Positions 62,367 through 64,000 of a stretch of 64,000 nt of DNA are shown here, piece by piece (the first letter of the stretch is position 1; each line of letters starts with the position of its first letter). The position numbers and the translations under genes are program-made. The notes beneath the pieces were generated by a model. The model searched no databases, was not told the DNA's origin, and saw only the letters and a list, made by a program, of their open reading frames with translations. The DNA is taken from assembly GCF_023276435.1 (NCBI RefSeq), contig NZ_JALLPO010000015.1:1-64000 (forward strand), given 5' to 3'. The DNA comes from Sphaerisporangium perillae. Lineage in GTDB: Bacteria > Actinomycetota > Actinomycetes > Streptosporangiales > Streptosporangiaceae.

Positions 62367-62400
62367 AACGGCCGCGCCCCCGCTGGGGGGCGCGGCCGTT
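62367..62400. terminator. Strong intrinsic terminator between convergent genes
   Basis: AACGGCCGCGCCCCC (62367-62381) pairs perfectly with GGGGGCGCGGCCGTT (62386-62400) around a 4-nt loop. T residues follow on the plus strand, so it ends the ceoB-ceoC transcript and possibly the opposite one. Confidence 0.9.
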
Positions 62401-62424
62401 TCTCGTCGCGGAAGGCCGGCGCGG

Positions 62425-63210
62425 TCAGGTGCCGGGGTTGGGCGAGCCCTGCGAGATCGGTGTCCTGCCCCGGGCCAGCACCCACACCATGGCGGCGAGC
62501 GCGGCGACCTGGACGGGCCAGCCGAGCGCGACCTTCGCCACCCCGAGGGCGGCGACCTGGTCGGCGTAGTAGAGCGGCAGCTGCACGACCACCCGCAGCA
62601 GGCACGGGAGGATCAGCAGCCAGGTCAGCCGCGAGCAGAGCCGGACGATGCCGGGGTCCTGCCGCCACCCGGTCGGGTCGCCGGTCACCGAGCCGATGAG
62701 GAAGCCGACCACCGGCCAGCGGACCGCGATGGACAGCACCATGCCGGCGGCGTAGGCCGCGTTGTAGATGATGCCCGGCATGAAGACGTCCTTGGCCTCG
62801 CCGGTGCGGGTGGCGAAGAACGCGCCGATGCCGATGCCGACGAGGCTGTTGATCACGAACTGCGGTGTGGAGCGCTGCGCCAGCCGCACCAGCAGGAGCA
62901 GCACCGCCATGCCGATGCTGATGATCAGCGACGTCTTCAGTTGCTCGGTGACGATCCAGCTGATCGTGAAGGCCACCGTCGGCACGGCGGCCTCGATGAT
63001 GCCCCGCACGCCGCCAAGAGCCTTCGCGAGCTGCGTGCGGATGGCGGCTTCGACGGTGTCGTGGGCGGCCTCTTCGCGTGCCACCTCGGCGGAGGCGCTC
63101 ACGGGCGTGCTCCCATCGCGACCGCCGGCCCGGCCGTGGTCGCCGGACTGCTCGCGCCGTCTCGCGGGTGCATGCTCATTGGTCTCCTCGCCTGGGGGAA
63201 CCGTGGTCAC
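62425..63210 (-). CDS. DUF3159 membrane protein
   Basis: 261 aa. The first 60 residues are hydrophilic. DUF3159 then follows with five or six hydrophobic helices: VRGIIEAAVPTVAFTISWIVTEQLKTSLIISIGMAVLLLLVRLAQRSTPQFVINSLVGIGIGAFFATRTGEAKDVFMPGIIYNAAYAAGMVLSIAVRWPVVGFLIGSVTGDPTGWR. The function of this actinobacterial family is unknown. It overlaps the OB-fold gene by 4 bp and lies in the conserved block with DUF3710. Confidence 0.9.
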   Translation of the reverse strand: MTTVPPGEETNEHAPARRREQSGDHGRAGGRDGSTPVSASAEVAREEAAHDTVEAAIRTQLAKALGGVRGIIEAAVPTVAFTISWIVTEQLKTSLIISIGMAVLLLLVRLAQRSTPQFVINSLVGIGIGAFFATRTGEAKDVFMPGIIYNAAYAAGMVLSIAVRWPVVGFLIGSVTGDPTGWRQDPGIVRLCSRLTWLLILPCLLRVVVQLPLYYADQVAALGVAKVALGWPVQVAALAAMVWVLARGRTPISQGSPNPGT

Positions 63211-63596
63211 TGGCCGCTCGCCGGCCGCAGCTCGTAGCGAGGGTTGAACATCACCTTACGGCCGTCCTGAACGCTGACGAGCCCTTCGGCCCGCACCACC
63301 CGGCCGGGCTCGATGCCGACGATCTTGCGCCGGCCCAGCCAGACCAGGTCGATCACGTCCGACCCGTCGTACAGCTCGGCCTCCAGGGAAGGCACGCCGC
63401 CCCGGGGGCGCAGCGTCACCGTCCGGAGCGTGCCCGCCACGCAGAACCTTCTCCGCTGGCCGCACGAGGCGATCGGTGTCGCCCCGTACTGGTCGAGGTC
63501 CTCCTGGAGCTCCGCGGCCTCCAGCTCGTCCTGGCTCGTCGTCAGGCGCCGCAGGAAACCACGCAGCCCGCGTTTGACGGGCTCTGCTGTACTCAT
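63207..63596 (-). CDS. OB-fold nucleic-acid-binding domain protein
   Basis: 129 aa. An N-terminal helical stretch (SQDELEAAELQEDLDQYGATPIASCGQRRRFCVAGTLRTVTLRP) leads into an OB-fold (VPSLEAELYDGSDVIDLVWLGRRKIVGIEPGRVVRAEGLVSVQDGRKVMFNPRYEL). It resembles the RecG-wedge-like OB group. It lies between DUF3159 (4-bp overlap) and DUF3710, a set conserved in actinobacteria. Role unknown, perhaps RNA or DNA binding. Confidence 0.85.
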   Translation of the reverse strand: MSTAEPVKRGLRGFLRRLTTSQDELEAAELQEDLDQYGATPIASCGQRRRFCVAGTLRTVTLRPRGGVPSLEAELYDGSDVIDLVWLGRRKIVGIEPGRVVRAEGLVSVQDGRKVMFNPRYELRPASGQ

Positions 63597-63644
63597 CTCT
63601 CGTTCAACTCCTCGGGGCCCGTGTGGTCCTGACCGCAGCTTACG

Positions 63645-64000
63645 TCAGCGGATCTCGCTGATCTCAGGCCCGCGCTGGAACGGGTTGAGGGAGGGCGTGC
63701 CCTCCTGGGCCGCCTGGTGCTCGACGGCCTGCCGCGCCTCGGCGGGCAGCCGCAGCTCGATCGGCTCTTTGGGCGCCATGGGCTGCTCGCCGCGGACCAC
63801 GACGATGTCGCGGATGACGTCCTCGAGGGTCTTGGCGGCCTCGGCGTCGGCGATGGCACGGCCGCTGATGACGCCCCGCAGGAACCAGCGGGGACCGTCG
63901 ATCCCGATGAACCGGACGGGCTGGGTGGCGCCGTCCTGCTTGATCTCGGCGGCCACCTCGGGGCCGAATGGACCCTGCTGCTCCGCACAGCTGCCTCCGG
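63645..64000 (-). CDS. DUF3710 protein, C-terminal part (5' end outside window)
   Basis: 118 codons are visible and the frame is open at the window edge. GPFGPEVAAEIKQDGATQPVRFIGIDGPRWFLRGVISGRAIADAEAAKTLEDVIRDIVVVRGEQPMAPKEPIELRLP is the C-terminal half of DUF3710. These actinobacterial proteins are usually encoded beside dut. It is the upstream gene of the OB-fold/DUF3159 operon. Function unknown. Confidence 0.88.
   Translation of the reverse strand, partial: GGSCAEQQGPFGPEVAAEIKQDGATQPVRFIGIDGPRWFLRGVISGRAIADAEAAKTLEDVIRDIVVVRGEQPMAPKEPIELRLPAEARQAVEHQAAQEGTPSLNPFQRGPEISEIR

Overview
The window is high-GC actinobacterial DNA with GTG starts, short intergenic gaps and many start/stop overlaps. 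Domains such as DUF3000, DUF3159, DUF3710, DUF4349, DUF397 and DUF6879, together with SARP and SigE-family regulators and the coproporphyrin-type heme genes (hemQ, hemY/cgoX), point to a filamentous actinomycete. Streptosporangiales is my best guess. No rRNA, tRNA or CRISPR array was seen.

Layout. 1-4.7 kb is an accessory, duplicated region: two copies of a cassette made of an ATP-dependent DNA ligase 3' end, a secreted repeat-protein gene and a SARP regulator gene (one intact, one decayed). A small HTH/Clp-N gene pair follows, interrupted by a 226-bp non-autonomous relative of a TnpB element. 4.6-8.3 kb is a sugar module (GH4 phospho-glycosidase, DeoR regulator, divergent PfkB kinase). 8.5-14.2 kb holds a secreted C39-like protein, a stand-alone LigD polymerase domain, msrB, a SigE-family sigma factor with its membrane partner, and remnants of a TetR gene and a plasmid-type Rep gene. 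14.3-26.1 kb is mostly conserved backbone: hemY-hemQ, DUF4349 lipoprotein, hemE, DUF3000-RNase D, LacI regulator, amino-acid permease, dxs.

26.3-41.6 kb is a patchwork: a zinc metallopeptidase, two paralogous modules of epoxide hydrolase with a divergent WYL regulator, a full TnpB transposon lying against the 3' half of another metallopeptidase gene, a XylFGH-type sugar ABC transporter with a ROK regulator, a TSUP permease, and broken P450 and peptide-binding-protein genes. 41.6-64 kb returns to backbone: aconitase with an iron-box-like upstream site, PadR/DUF1707, the Hen1-Pnkp RNA-repair operon, an F420-type oxidoreductase, a LigD-type ligase, a PadR-monooxygenase operon, then the TrmA-like methyltransferase, APC permease, two TrkA-type proteins, DUF3159, OB-fold and DUF3710 genes.

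How the genes work together. The heme genes encode three steps from uroporphyrinogen III to heme b. Hen1 and Pnkp repair and end-protect cleaved RNA. The APC permease and the paired TrkA-like proteins probably form one potassium-linked unit. The LigD-type polymerase and ligase are separate genes, and no Ku gene is visible. The most unusual parts are (i) the SARP-linked secreted repeat-protein cassettes, each preceded by three heptamers spaced 11 bp apart, and (ii) two TnpB-family elements whose insertion sites can be reconstructed to the base, giving YTCAT as the probable target motif.
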